Assembly (NCBI GenBank): GCA_905211645.1
Contig: CAJMBK010000006.1
Span: 35,131-99,130, forward strand
From: an uncultured Caryophanales bacterium
Lineage (GTDB): Bacteria; Bacillota_I; Bacilli_A; RFN20; CAG-288
Reading direction: 5' to 3'
DNA length: 64,000 nt
The notes under the pieces: model-generated
Databases searched by the model: none
Seen by the model: only the letters and a program-made list of their open reading frames with translations
What the model was told of the DNA's origin: nothing
In this document: piece after piece, positions 8,825 through 16,663 of the stretch
Position numbering within the stretch: position 1 is the stretch's first letter
Layout of the letters: each line of letters opens with the position of its first letter
Made by a program: the position numbers and the translations under genes

Positions 8825-11182
8825 ATGGGTAAATTTAATTTTGGAAGAAAGCATATTTCTTTGCTTATTTCTGGTGTTGTTATTAGTGGTATAGTAATCA
8901 GTTCAACAGTATATGCTGGTTACTCAAAATGGGTCTTTAAAGATACAGCTACATATGAGCATGAAAATACCCATTATGAAGTTGACCCAATCAGAGAAAA
9001 TGCAACCTTCTACGATGGTTACGATGCTGTTGATGAAGGTACTAAATATTATGATGTCTACTTCATGGCTCAATCTATACCAGATAAAAAAATGTTAATT
9101 GATAATGGTGATGGTACTCATTCATTCAACCCAAATTTTCTTAGTTCACCTTATTATATTGATACCAACAGTGCGGATTTTGGTCACTTCTCTGGTGCAG
9201 ATTGTGATGCTACTAACTACAGTTTTGACATTGATAAAAACTACTGGTTTACCAGATTGGAAAATATCTCTGAAATTTCAGTTTCAGCTTATGATGATGT
9301 TGTTAAACGTATTGAAAACAATTTGATTGACTATAATAATTGGAATTTACAATTTTTATGTTGGTCTTTACATCCACATGAAATTTATGCAACTGACGGT
9401 GATCCTTGGCCTACAAGTTTTGATAAAGTTGAAGACGGAACTGCTACAAAAGTTGATGGTTTCTACCCATATTCAGAAGATTTTACTCCTTTCTATATGA
9501 ACACTTCTTTGGATTTATATGAAAACAATGTAAAGACTATTAACGGAAGAAAAACTTTATTCCTCTATCCAGTTTTTTCAACCGGTAAAAACTATTTTGA
9601 TTTTTACAGAGGAAATAAAGGCGATCAAATTAAAGATTTAATCACAGTAACTAAAGGTTACAGTGATGGTACAGATGATAAAATTTATTATCCATACTTT
9701 AATGGTACTGTTACTGGACTAGTTAAGAATAGTGTAGTTGATGTTTATTCACTTGATAACTTTCTTATCACTCATGATGAGTTGAAAGATGATGCATCAC
9801 CAAAATTGGATTCTATCAAAATTAAAAATGATATGAATAGAAAGTCAACCAAGGAAGGATGGGCTGGTGAGGGTGATTTTGTTCATACAGTCAATGACGA
9901 ACAAGGTAATCCTTTGAACTTGCTTAATATGTCAGGTGACAAAAATCTTCAGTCTGGTCGTTACAACATTTATATTTTTGTTAAGCACTCAACAGATCAT
10001 GTATGGTCTGGCGATGTAGCGCCCACAAATTCTAGGGCATTTAATGATGAAATTAATACTATTAATTCTGTTATGGAAAAAAGTAACAGAATCAGATATT
10101 CATCACTTGATGGAAAGGTATATAGTGTTACACATGGCCCTCTTGATCACTATGCTGATTACTGTGATTACTATGTTTATTTCGAAAGAATTTATGAACC
10201 TAGAATCATCGGCGGTCCAACACTTGATTTAAATTACGACAGCGAATTATCTAAATCCCTTCAATTTTTAAGAAAAGGTAGTTCTGGTAACGACAACAAC
10301 CGTTATCAAAGAAGAGGTGTTGAACTTCAAGGTGACAATTGGATTGAATATCCTTTAAGTGAAGGTAGAACATTACTTTTCAAAGATTATTACTTTGGTG
10401 TCATGCTTAACCCTGAAGTTTCATTCACATTTTATGGTTTCGACCTTGTAGAAGATGAAGACTTTACTGATACCGATTATGCAGATAATGGTTTCCCATC
10501 TATAACCTATCAAGATCAAGAAGGACATAAGAAGGTTGAGTATTATAAGTCTGGAGCTATCTTTGAAAAATATGTTCCAAATCCTGATCAGGATGTTTTA
10601 AATTCGGATGTTTTAATTAGAGATGCTGATGGTACAATAAAAACTTATGATGGTACTGGTTCTAAATCATTTGTTCTAATTAAACCTAAGAACATCGACA
10701 CAACCGGTAAAGGTATCTATAACATCGTTATCGATATCAAATACGACCAAAATAGTAATGGACATGATCCAAACTTAATCGTTCCTACATCCGTTACTTT
10801 CTACGGCTACAAGTTATCTAATTTATTTATCAACATCATGGAAACAGATGAAAACGGTGAAGTAGAAATGGGTCATACTCAAGGTGGAACTCGTTATAAA
10901 CACTTTGTCAATACCGATGTATATGAATACACTCGTAGTAACTACTACGAATTAGCAAATGTTACTTTGGATGATGTATTTACCGCTATGGATGATTCAA
11001 CTAAGACTTTAAGAGAAATCTTAACCGAATTAAAAGAAGATGGTAAATGTCTAGAAGACTTAGTTACATCAAGATATATTACTCTTGAAAACCTAGATCC
11101 TGATAATGTAAATTACATTCCATTCACAATTCAAAAGAATTACGTATTCAAGATTGTTTCAATTCCAGCAGAATTGCAATAA
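8825..11182 (+). CDS. large secreted protein, probable SipW-peptidase substrate
   Basis: A 785-residue protein beginning with a basic stretch and a hydrophobic segment (SLLISGVVISGIVISSTVYAGYSKWVF), which again resembles a SipW-dependent signal. No C-terminal sorting signal or membrane anchor is visible. The body is Tyr-, Asp- and Asn-rich, with many short beta-like segments and several lines of the type NDEQGNPLNLL. I recognise no catalytic domain. GGAGG lies about 10 nt before the ATG, overlapping the end of the previous gene. Placement between the TasA-like genes and the peptidase gene suggests a surface or matrix protein exported by the same route. Confidence 0.6.
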   Translation: MGKFNFGRKHISLLISGVVISGIVISSTVYAGYSKWVFKDTATYEHENTHYEVDPIRENATFYDGYDAVDEGTKYYDVYFMAQSIPDKKMLIDNGDGTHSFNPNFLSSPYYIDTNSADFGHFSGADCDATNYSFDIDKNYWFTRLENISEISVSAYDDVVKRIENNLIDYNNWNLQFLCWSLHPHEIYATDGDPWPTSFDKVEDGTATKVDGFYPYSEDFTPFYMNTSLDLYENNVKTINGRKTLFLYPVFSTGKNYFDFYRGNKGDQIKDLITVTKGYSDGTDDKIYYPYFNGTVTGLVKNSVVDVYSLDNFLITHDELKDDASPKLDSIKIKNDMNRKSTKEGWAGEGDFVHTVNDEQGNPLNLLNMSGDKNLQSGRYNIYIFVKHSTDHVWSGDVAPTNSRAFNDEINTINSVMEKSNRIRYSSLDGKVYSVTHGPLDHYADYCDYYVYFERIYEPRIIGGPTLDLNYDSELSKSLQFLRKGSSGNDNNRYQRRGVELQGDNWIEYPLSEGRTLLFKDYYFGVMLNPEVSFTFYGFDLVEDEDFTDTDYADNGFPSITYQDQEGHKKVEYYKSGAIFEKYVPNPDQDVLNSDVLIRDADGTIKTYDGTGSKSFVLIKPKNIDTTGKGIYNIVIDIKYDQNSNGHDPNLIVPTSVTFYGYKLSNLFINIMETDENGEVEMGHTQGGTRYKHFVNTDVYEYTRSNYYELANVTLDDVFTAMDDSTKTLREILTELKEDGKCLEDLVTSRYITLENLDPDNVNYIPFTIQKNYVFKIVSIPAELQ

Positions 11183-11201
11183 CAGGAGGAAACTATAATA
11201 T

Positions 11202-13160
11202 ATGAATATATTTTTAATCGATGCTAACAAGTTAAATGGTATTTCATTAGCAGTTTCAATCACTGTTATTATCTTAATTTTCATCTGTTTGTCACTCTGC
11301 TTGTATCTTTATTATCGTTATTACAGAAAATGTATCGATAACAAGATTGAAGATGATTACATCAAGAATGAGATTAAAGGTGAAAATAAGAAATTCTTCA
11401 AAAACTTTGAAGGATTGAAAAATTCCAGTGAATTGACTAAAGACCAAAAGGTTGAATGCTACAAAGCAAATAGCTTAGTTAAGTACATCAACGATAAGAA
11501 CAAAGGTAGAAACATTATTAAAGTTGTTGTCAATATTGTTTTATGTATTTTCTACGCAGTCTTTATTGCAATCTTAGCCTTTGCCGCTTACTTTAGAGCA
11601 ACAACCAATGAACAAGCTTACTTTGGTGATACTGCATATGTAGTTATCCAATCCGGTTCTATGGAAGAAGTTAATTCTTCAAATACCTACATTGAAGAAA
11701 ACAATTTAACCGATCAAATTGAAACTTTCTCAATGATCGGTTTAACCGAAGTTACTTCTCCATCAGATTTAAAACTTTACGACATTGTCGGTTACTACAA
11801 TTCCGATAATGAACTTATTGTTCATAGAATCATCTCTATCACTGAAGATGCTTCCGGTAATCAACTTTACACATTAAGAGGTGATGCTAACTCCTATTCC
11901 GATCCTGAAGAAAGAGATTTAACAATCTCTGACATCAAGTTCAAATACAACGGTTGGCAAAACTTCGGTTTAGGTATGGTTGTCAACTACGTCAGATCTA
12001 ACGTTGGTATTATCGCAATCTGTCTAGGTTTGATATTTATCGGTGTTTATGACTTTTTAGATATCATCTTAGGTAAGAGAATCAAACTTAGAAAAGAAGA
12101 GATTTATCCAGTTATTGATGAAGAAAATATCCGTTTACTTGAAGGTTTGGTTGATCAACCTAAACCTGAAACTCATGAGAAAGTTAAAGAAACTTTAGCA
12201 CCATTAGAAGAAGTTGAACCTTTGACTAGTGAAGATCCAAAAGTTAACGAAACTCACGAAGAACCTATCGTAACCAATTTAGAAACAGTTGAAGAAATTG
12301 TTCCTGAAGAGACTCTTGAAGATAAACTTATTGAAGAGGAACCAGTTGAGAATTCACTCTTGACTCAAGATGAAGTCGACGAGGAATTAGAAGACTTAGT
12401 TGAAGACTATGAACCTTTAGTTTACTCAGTTGATAGAGTTGGTGAATCAGAAGTTGTTGAAGAAGAGAATTACCTTTACAACGATGATGAAGAGTTAGAA
12501 GAGAATGCTTTAGTTGCTCAAGGTGACGAAGATGAAGATCTCAATAAAGTTATTCAACAAGAAGAAATAGAAGAAGAGGATAATGAAGTTGAGCAAAATG
12601 ATGAGCCACTTGACTACACTGTAGATAGAGTTGGTATTTCAGAAGTTAGTGAACCTTTATACTTCTACTTCGATGATGAAGATAGTGAAGATAATCCTCT
12701 CCTTGAACAAGAAGATGATGAAGAAATCTTAGAAGAAAATGCTTTGCATCATCAAGAGGATGAGATTATCAAAGCTCCTAGAAAGAAACGTGTTCCATTT
12801 GCAACTAAATTGGAACAAGCCGATGATGCTCTTAAAGTTAAATACGAAGAAATTAAGGACTTCTGCTTAGAGGTATATGGTTTGAAATCTCGTGTTGGTG
12901 TTGCTGCAGATAACTACAGATTGCACCGCATCAGATATCTTTCTATCACAATCAGAGGTAAGTCACTTGTCTTACATCTTAACTTGAATTATGAAGATTA
13001 CCAAGATTCAGTAATTCCTCTCAAAGTCAGTGAAAAGAAGAGTTACCAAGATGTTCCTGTCATCTTCAAGGTTAGATCTAACCTCTCTCTTAAGAGAGCA
13101 AAGATCTTAATCACCCAGATGATGGAAAAGCATGGTATCCCTGCTAAAACTTCAAAATAA
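11202..13160 (+). CDS. SipW-type signal peptidase I with acidic repeats and C-terminal conserved domain
   Basis: A 652-residue membrane protein. TM1 is near residues 15-38 and TM2 near 105-131. The peptidase domain follows: VIQSGSM with catalytic Ser153, ELIVHRI with His208 replacing the Lys of ordinary bacterial enzymes, and RGDAN with Asp228. TM3 is near 265-288. This Ser/His arrangement marks the ER/SipW class that processes TasA-like proteins. Residues about 305-535 are a highly acidic tail with two copies of a VDRVG-SEV unit and four copies of an E-N-x-L-x-x-Q-type unit. Residues about 540-645 form a basic alpha/beta domain (IRGKSLVLHLNLN) that I know from many uncharacterised Firmicutes proteins. 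The added tail roughly doubles the usual length. Last gene of the operon. Confidence 0.8.
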   Translation: MNIFLIDANKLNGISLAVSITVIILIFICLSLCLYLYYRYYRKCIDNKIEDDYIKNEIKGENKKFFKNFEGLKNSSELTKDQKVECYKANSLVKYINDKNKGRNIIKVVVNIVLCIFYAVFIAILAFAAYFRATTNEQAYFGDTAYVVIQSGSMEEVNSSNTYIEENNLTDQIETFSMIGLTEVTSPSDLKLYDIVGYYNSDNELIVHRIISITEDASGNQLYTLRGDANSYSDPEERDLTISDIKFKYNGWQNFGLGMVVNYVRSNVGIIAICLGLIFIGVYDFLDIILGKRIKLRKEEIYPVIDEENIRLLEGLVDQPKPETHEKVKETLAPLEEVEPLTSEDPKVNETHEEPIVTNLETVEEIVPEETLEDKLIEEEPVENSLLTQDEVDEELEDLVEDYEPLVYSVDRVGESEVVEEENYLYNDDEELEENALVAQGDEDEDLNKVIQQEEIEEEDNEVEQNDEPLDYTVDRVGISEVSEPLYFYFDDEDSEDNPLLEQEDDEEILEENALHHQEDEIIKAPRKKRVPFATKLEQADDALKVKYEEIKDFCLEVYGLKSRVGVAADNYRLHRIRYLSITIRGKSLVLHLNLNYEDYQDSVIPLKVSEKKSYQDVPVIFKVRSNLSLKRAKILITQMMEKHGIPAKTSK

Positions 13161-13175
13161 TTAGATAATTAATGT

Positions 13176-13205
13176 GTGGAGTGGTTATTCACTCCACCTT
13201 TTTTT
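13176..13205 (+). terminator. intrinsic terminator
   Basis: GTGGAGTG / CACTCCAC stem with a 6-nt loop and a long T-run ends the SipW operon. Confidence 0.92.
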
Positions 13206-13260
13206 GTAAAGAAAAAGCACGAAAGACATCAATTATTTATCTTTCATGCCATTTTTAAAT

Positions 13261-13872
13261 TTACATATTTTTGAAGTATTCTTCTTTTTGCTTTTCCCAG
13301 AACTTCTTATCGTTTTCGTTGATATATCTTAAAACTTTGCAAGGATTGCCAACGGCAACGCAGTTTGATGGAATATCTTTTGTGACAACACTTCCTGAGC
13401 CAATAACAACGTTATCGCCAATTGTTACACCAGGATTGATAACTGTATTTGCTCCAATCCAAACATCATTTCCAATTGTGATATCCTTACCAAATTCAAG
13501 AAGTGAATTTCTGATATCTTTATCGATTGGGTGCCCGGCACCATAGATACCAACTCTAGGAGCGATAAAGACATTATTACCGATTTTAATGTTACAGCAA
13601 TCTAAGATAATGAGTTCGTAGTTTGCGTAGAAATTATCACCGATGTAGATATTTTTACCATAGTCGCATCTAAAAGGTGGTTCGATGTAACAATTTTTAC
13701 CAACACTACCAAGAAGTTCTTTTAAGATTTCTTGTCTTTTATCCAACTCCTCTTCGGTGGAGTTATTGAATAATCTACATAATCTTCTACTGTTTTTTGC
13801 TTCAGAGCATAATTCTTCGCTTTTACTTGGGATATAAAGCATGTTTTTAAGCATCTTCTCTTTTTCGGTCAT
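13261..13872 (-). CDS. maltose/galactoside O-acetyltransferase family protein
   Basis: A 203-residue protein of the left-handed beta-helix acetyltransferase family (Maa/LacA/NodL). An N-terminal helical cap (EKMLKNMLYIP) is followed by hexapeptide repeats such as IYIGDNF, IKIGNNVFI, ITIGNDVWIG and VTIGDNVVIGSGSVV. The catalytic His is in GAGHPID, and the end VAVGNPCKVLRYI is typical. It transfers acetyl from acetyl-CoA to a sugar hydroxyl; the true acceptor is unknown. Its ATG begins 1 nt after the stop of the queuosine-precursor transporter gene, whose last codons hold its AGGAG site. The two are therefore co-transcribed, although no functional link is obvious. Confidence 0.85.
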   Translation of the reverse strand: MTEKEKMLKNMLYIPSKSEELCSEAKNSRRLCRLFNNSTEEELDKRQEILKELLGSVGKNCYIEPPFRCDYGKNIYIGDNFYANYELIILDCCNIKIGNNVFIAPRVGIYGAGHPIDKDIRNSLLEFGKDITIGNDVWIGANTVINPGVTIGDNVVIGSGSVVTKDIPSNCVAVGNPCKVLRYINENDKKFWEKQKEEYFKNM

Positions 13873-13873
13873 G

Positions 13874-14641
13874 TTAATTCTCCTTTAACCTCTCTAATTT
13901 TAATTTATTTTTGTATTCAAAGTAGGAAATTCCAATATTTTTATTTCTCCATCTTTTAGTTATCTTGTAACCTAGATAAGAAAAGATTACTTCTAAGAAT
14001 AGTTCAATTCCCATGCCAATTAATGAGCAGGTTACACATTGAATCATGTTCCAACCAAAGAAGAAATGACTTACTAAATAAGCAAAGACAAAGTTATCGA
14101 CAAATTGTCCGATTGCAGTTGAAATATAACTTCTTGAAAAGTAAGCAATCTTGCTATTAGGTTTCTTTTTAAAAGCAAAGCCAATGGCATAGTTAGAAAA
14201 GTTATTTACTATTGAAGAAACAATAAATGCGGCTGTACTTCCTAAAATTACATACCAGGATGAAGCAAAAGTTCCATTTAATGCTGAATTAATTGTTTCT
14301 TCACTACCTGGGATATAAGCTTGAGACCAGGTACCTGGAATAATGCTTATAAGATAGAAAATAAGTGAAATAATAAGTGAAGATACAATTGAAAGAATAG
14401 AGACTTCTGTTGCGGCTTTTGGCCCGAAGTGTTGGACTAAAATATCCATGATGATGAATGTTACCCAACTGACAAAGATTCCACAATCCAGTGCTACATA
14501 AGGTGTATTTAAGTCAATTGACTTGTTAGCAAGTAAATTCATAAGAACTATTGCTAAGATGAATGTTACAAGAAGTAAAGAAGGAATTTCTTTAAGCAGT
14601 AAAGTAAATTCTTTGAATTCTTCTTTTAAGAATTTAATCAT
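13874..14641 (-). CDS. yhhQ: queuosine precursor transporter (YhhQ/VUT family)
   Basis: A membrane protein of 255 residues from the preferred start MIKFLKEEF, with about six transmembrane segments. VALDCGIFVSWVTFIIMDILVQHFG, ATEVSILSI and SYISTAIGQFVDNFVFAYLV match the YhhQ (QPTR) family, which imports preQ0/preQ1 for tRNA queuosine synthesis. An upstream in-frame ATG at 14665 exists, but the GAGG ribosome site sits 7 nt before the ATG at 14641, so that start is chosen. Regulation is unusually clear: a preQ1-like aptamer and an intrinsic terminator lie directly upstream. That fits ligand-induced shutdown of uptake and supports the functional call independently. Confidence 0.85.
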   Translation of the reverse strand: MIKFLKEEFKEFTLLLKEIPSLLLVTFILAIVLMNLLANKSIDLNTPYVALDCGIFVSWVTFIIMDILVQHFGPKAATEVSILSIVSSLIISLIFYLISIIPGTWSQAYIPGSEETINSALNGTFASSWYVILGSTAAFIVSSIVNNFSNYAIGFAFKKKPNSKIAYFSRSYISTAIGQFVDNFVFAYLVSHFFFGWNMIQCVTCSLIGMGIELFLEVIFSYLGYKITKRWRNKNIGISYFEYKNKLKLERLKEN

Positions 14642-14671
14642 TATGAACCTCATTTCTGTGTCCATACATAC

Positions 14672-14693
14672 AAAAAGCGCAATTTAATGCGCT
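14672..14693 (-). terminator. riboswitch-controlled intrinsic terminator
   Basis: AGCGCA / TGCGCT stem with a 6-nt loop and T5 on the minus strand. It sits between the preQ1-like aptamer and the transporter start codon, in the place of an attenuator. Confidence 0.8.
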
Positions 14694-14696
14694 AAT

Positions 14697-14736
14697 CCAT
14701 AGTTTTGTTTTATGACAGGATGGTCACGAACTGTCA
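14697..14736 (-). promoter_or_regulatory. preQ1-I-like riboswitch aptamer
   Basis: Reading the minus strand from 14736, a 6-bp P1 stem (TGACAG at 14736-14731 with CTGTCA at 14718-14713) encloses a 12-nt loop that contains CCAT (14723-14720). An A-rich tail TAAAACAAAACT follows, and then ATGG (14700-14697), which can pair with the loop CCAT as the pseudoknot P2. This is the compact H-type pseudoknot layout of preQ1-I riboswitches, including the AAC-rich tail. It precedes a terminator and a queuosine-precursor transporter gene. Identification is by pattern only; no covariance model was run. Confidence 0.75.
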
Positions 14737-14784
14737 CTTTGAAAAGCCTAATTATGTTAGTAAATTTGATTTTAAAAGTAAATA

Positions 14785-16554
14785 TTAGGCAGTAATTTCA
14801 ACAGCTTGATGAAGTCTAACTTCCTCTTCATCATCACTTTCTTTAAACTGCAAATCGTAGAGAAGTTTGTAGGCACCATTTTGAGCAATGAGTTCATCAT
14901 GAGTACCTTTTTCTTTGATTTGTCCATCGGAGATGACAATAATCTCATCTGCGTTTCTAATTGTTGAAAGTCTATGGGCGACAACAATTGAAGTTCTATC
15001 TTTACATAACTCATCGAAAGCTCTTTGAATAAGTAATTCAGTGGTGTTATCCAAAGCGCTTGTTGCCTCATCTAAAATAAGGATGGAAGGGTTCTTTAAA
15101 AAGATTCTAGCGATAGAAAGACGTTGTTTTTGACCACCGGATAATTTAACACCTCTTTCACCGATATCGGTGTCAAATCCATGTGGAAGTGACATGATGT
15201 AGTCGTAAATATTTGCTTTCTTAGCAGCAGAAATTACTTCTTCATCACTTGCTTGTAAATTTCCATAAAGGATATTTTCTTTGATGGTTCCACCAAATAA
15301 GAAAACATCCTGTTGAACAATACCAATCTCTTTTCTTAAAGAATCAAGCGTGAAATCCTTGATATTTTCATTATCTAAAAGGATTTCACCTTGAGTTAAA
15401 TCGTAGAATCGTGGAATTAAATGGCAAATAGTTGTTTTACCTCCACCTGAAGGACCAACTAATGCAACTTTCTTACCATGTGGAATGGTGAATGAGATAT
15501 CATTTAAAATCTCCTTGCTTGTCTTGTAGTTGAAGGTGACATTCTTAAAGGTGATATCACCTTTTAATTTAGGACAGATCTTATCACCTTCATGAACATA
15601 CTCTTCTTCCTCATCCATAATTTCGAGGAATTTCTTGAAACCTGTAGTACCATTTTGGAATTGCTCAACAAAGTTGATAAGTTGATTAATAGGTTGAATA
15701 AACATATTAATTGAGATGATAAATGTTGAGTAATCAGCAAAATCGATATATTTGTAGTAAAGGAAGATACCACCAGCAAGTAAGACGATGATGTTAAAGA
15801 CATCAGTGATAAATTGGCTTGAAGCAAAGAATTTACCCATTGCGTTAAATGCGGATGATCTTGCTTTAACAAAGCTTTCGTTACTTACTTCAAACTTCTC
15901 TTCTTCCTTTTTGGTGTTGGCAAAGGCTTTTGTAACTCTGATACCGGAAATTGAAGATTCTAAGCTTGCGTTAATTTTAGCCATAGCGACTTTAGATTCC
16001 CTCATTGCGTTACGCATATCTTTTCTAAAGTGGGAGGTTATGATAATTAAAAGTGGAACACAAGCAAAGATAATAAGTGCTAAGATCCAGTTGATTAAGC
16101 AAAGATAAACAAAGCTAGCCAGCAATGTAAATCCTGCGATAAAGATATTTTCTGGACCATGGTGAGCAACTTCGGAGATGTCGAACAAGTCATTAGTCAT
16201 TCGTGACATCAAGTTACCAACTTCATGTTCATCGTAGTAAGAAAAAGGAAGCCTTTCTAACTTTTTAAACATGTCAGATCGCATCTCTGCTTGCATTCTA
16301 ACACCCATCAAGTGTCCATAGTACTGGATAAAATATCTTAAAAGCATTCTTATCAAGTAAACAACAAGTAATGAGATACCGCAGATAATAACTAAATCAA
16401 GTTTTTGATTTGGAATGAAATCGTTAAGCATATATCTAGTTATAATTGGGTAACACATACCGATAACTGCAACAAAGAATGCGGCAAGCATATCTAAAAC
16501 AAAGATTTTAGTATGAGGTTTGTAGTATTTTATAAATCGTCTTATTAAATCCAT
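14785..16554 (-). CDS. ABC exporter, fused permease and ATPase (MdlB/BmrA type)
   Basis: A 589-residue half-transporter from the preferred start MDLIRRFIKYYKP, which has AAGGAGG 6 nt upstream; the longer frame to 16671 would overlap the previous terminator. Six TM segments fill residues about 15-310. The nucleotide-binding domain follows, with Walker A GPSGGGKTT, signature LSGGQKQR, Walker B ILILDEAT and the H-loop AHRLST. Such homodimeric exporters extrude drugs, lipids or peptides at the cell membrane; the substrate is not predictable. It has its own promoter just after the terminator of the FtsX-type gene. No clear terminator follows before the preQ1 region. Confidence 0.9.
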   Translation of the reverse strand: MDLIRRFIKYYKPHTKIFVLDMLAAFFVAVIGMCYPIITRYMLNDFIPNQKLDLVIICGISLLVVYLIRMLLRYFIQYYGHLMGVRMQAEMRSDMFKKLERLPFSYYDEHEVGNLMSRMTNDLFDISEVAHHGPENIFIAGFTLLASFVYLCLINWILALIIFACVPLLIIITSHFRKDMRNAMRESKVAMAKINASLESSISGIRVTKAFANTKKEEEKFEVSNESFVKARSSAFNAMGKFFASSQFITDVFNIIVLLAGGIFLYYKYIDFADYSTFIISINMFIQPINQLINFVEQFQNGTTGFKKFLEIMDEEEEYVHEGDKICPKLKGDITFKNVTFNYKTSKEILNDISFTIPHGKKVALVGPSGGGKTTICHLIPRFYDLTQGEILLDNENIKDFTLDSLRKEIGIVQQDVFLFGGTIKENILYGNLQASDEEVISAAKKANIYDYIMSLPHGFDTDIGERGVKLSGGQKQRLSIARIFLKNPSILILDEATSALDNTTELLIQRAFDELCKDRTSIVVAHRLSTIRNADEIIVISDGQIKEKGTHDELIAQNGAYKLLYDLQFKESDDEEEVRLHQAVEITA

Positions 16555-16595
16555 GATAACCTCCTTAAGAAAATTATTTAAAAGCAATTTCATAT

Positions 16596-16623
16596 ATTTT
16601 AATAATTTGAATGTTCTAATCAA
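16596..16623 (-). promoter_or_regulatory. promoter of the ABC exporter gene
   Basis: On the minus strand, -35 TTGATT (16623-16618) and -10 TAAAAT (16601-16596) are separated by 16 bp, placed between the upstream terminator and the AAGGAGG of the exporter gene. Confidence 0.55.
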
Positions 16624-16625
16624 AA

Positions 16626-16656
16626 AGAAAATGCTAGTTAATGCATTAACTAGCAT
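16626..16656 (-). terminator. intrinsic terminator (26-bp perfect palindrome)
   Basis: Arms ATGCTAGTTAATG / CATTAACTAGCAT are adjacent with no spacer. On the minus strand they are followed by TTTCTTTTT, closing the FtsX-type permease gene 7 nt after its stop. Confidence 0.8.
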
Positions 16657-16663
16657 GAGGGGG

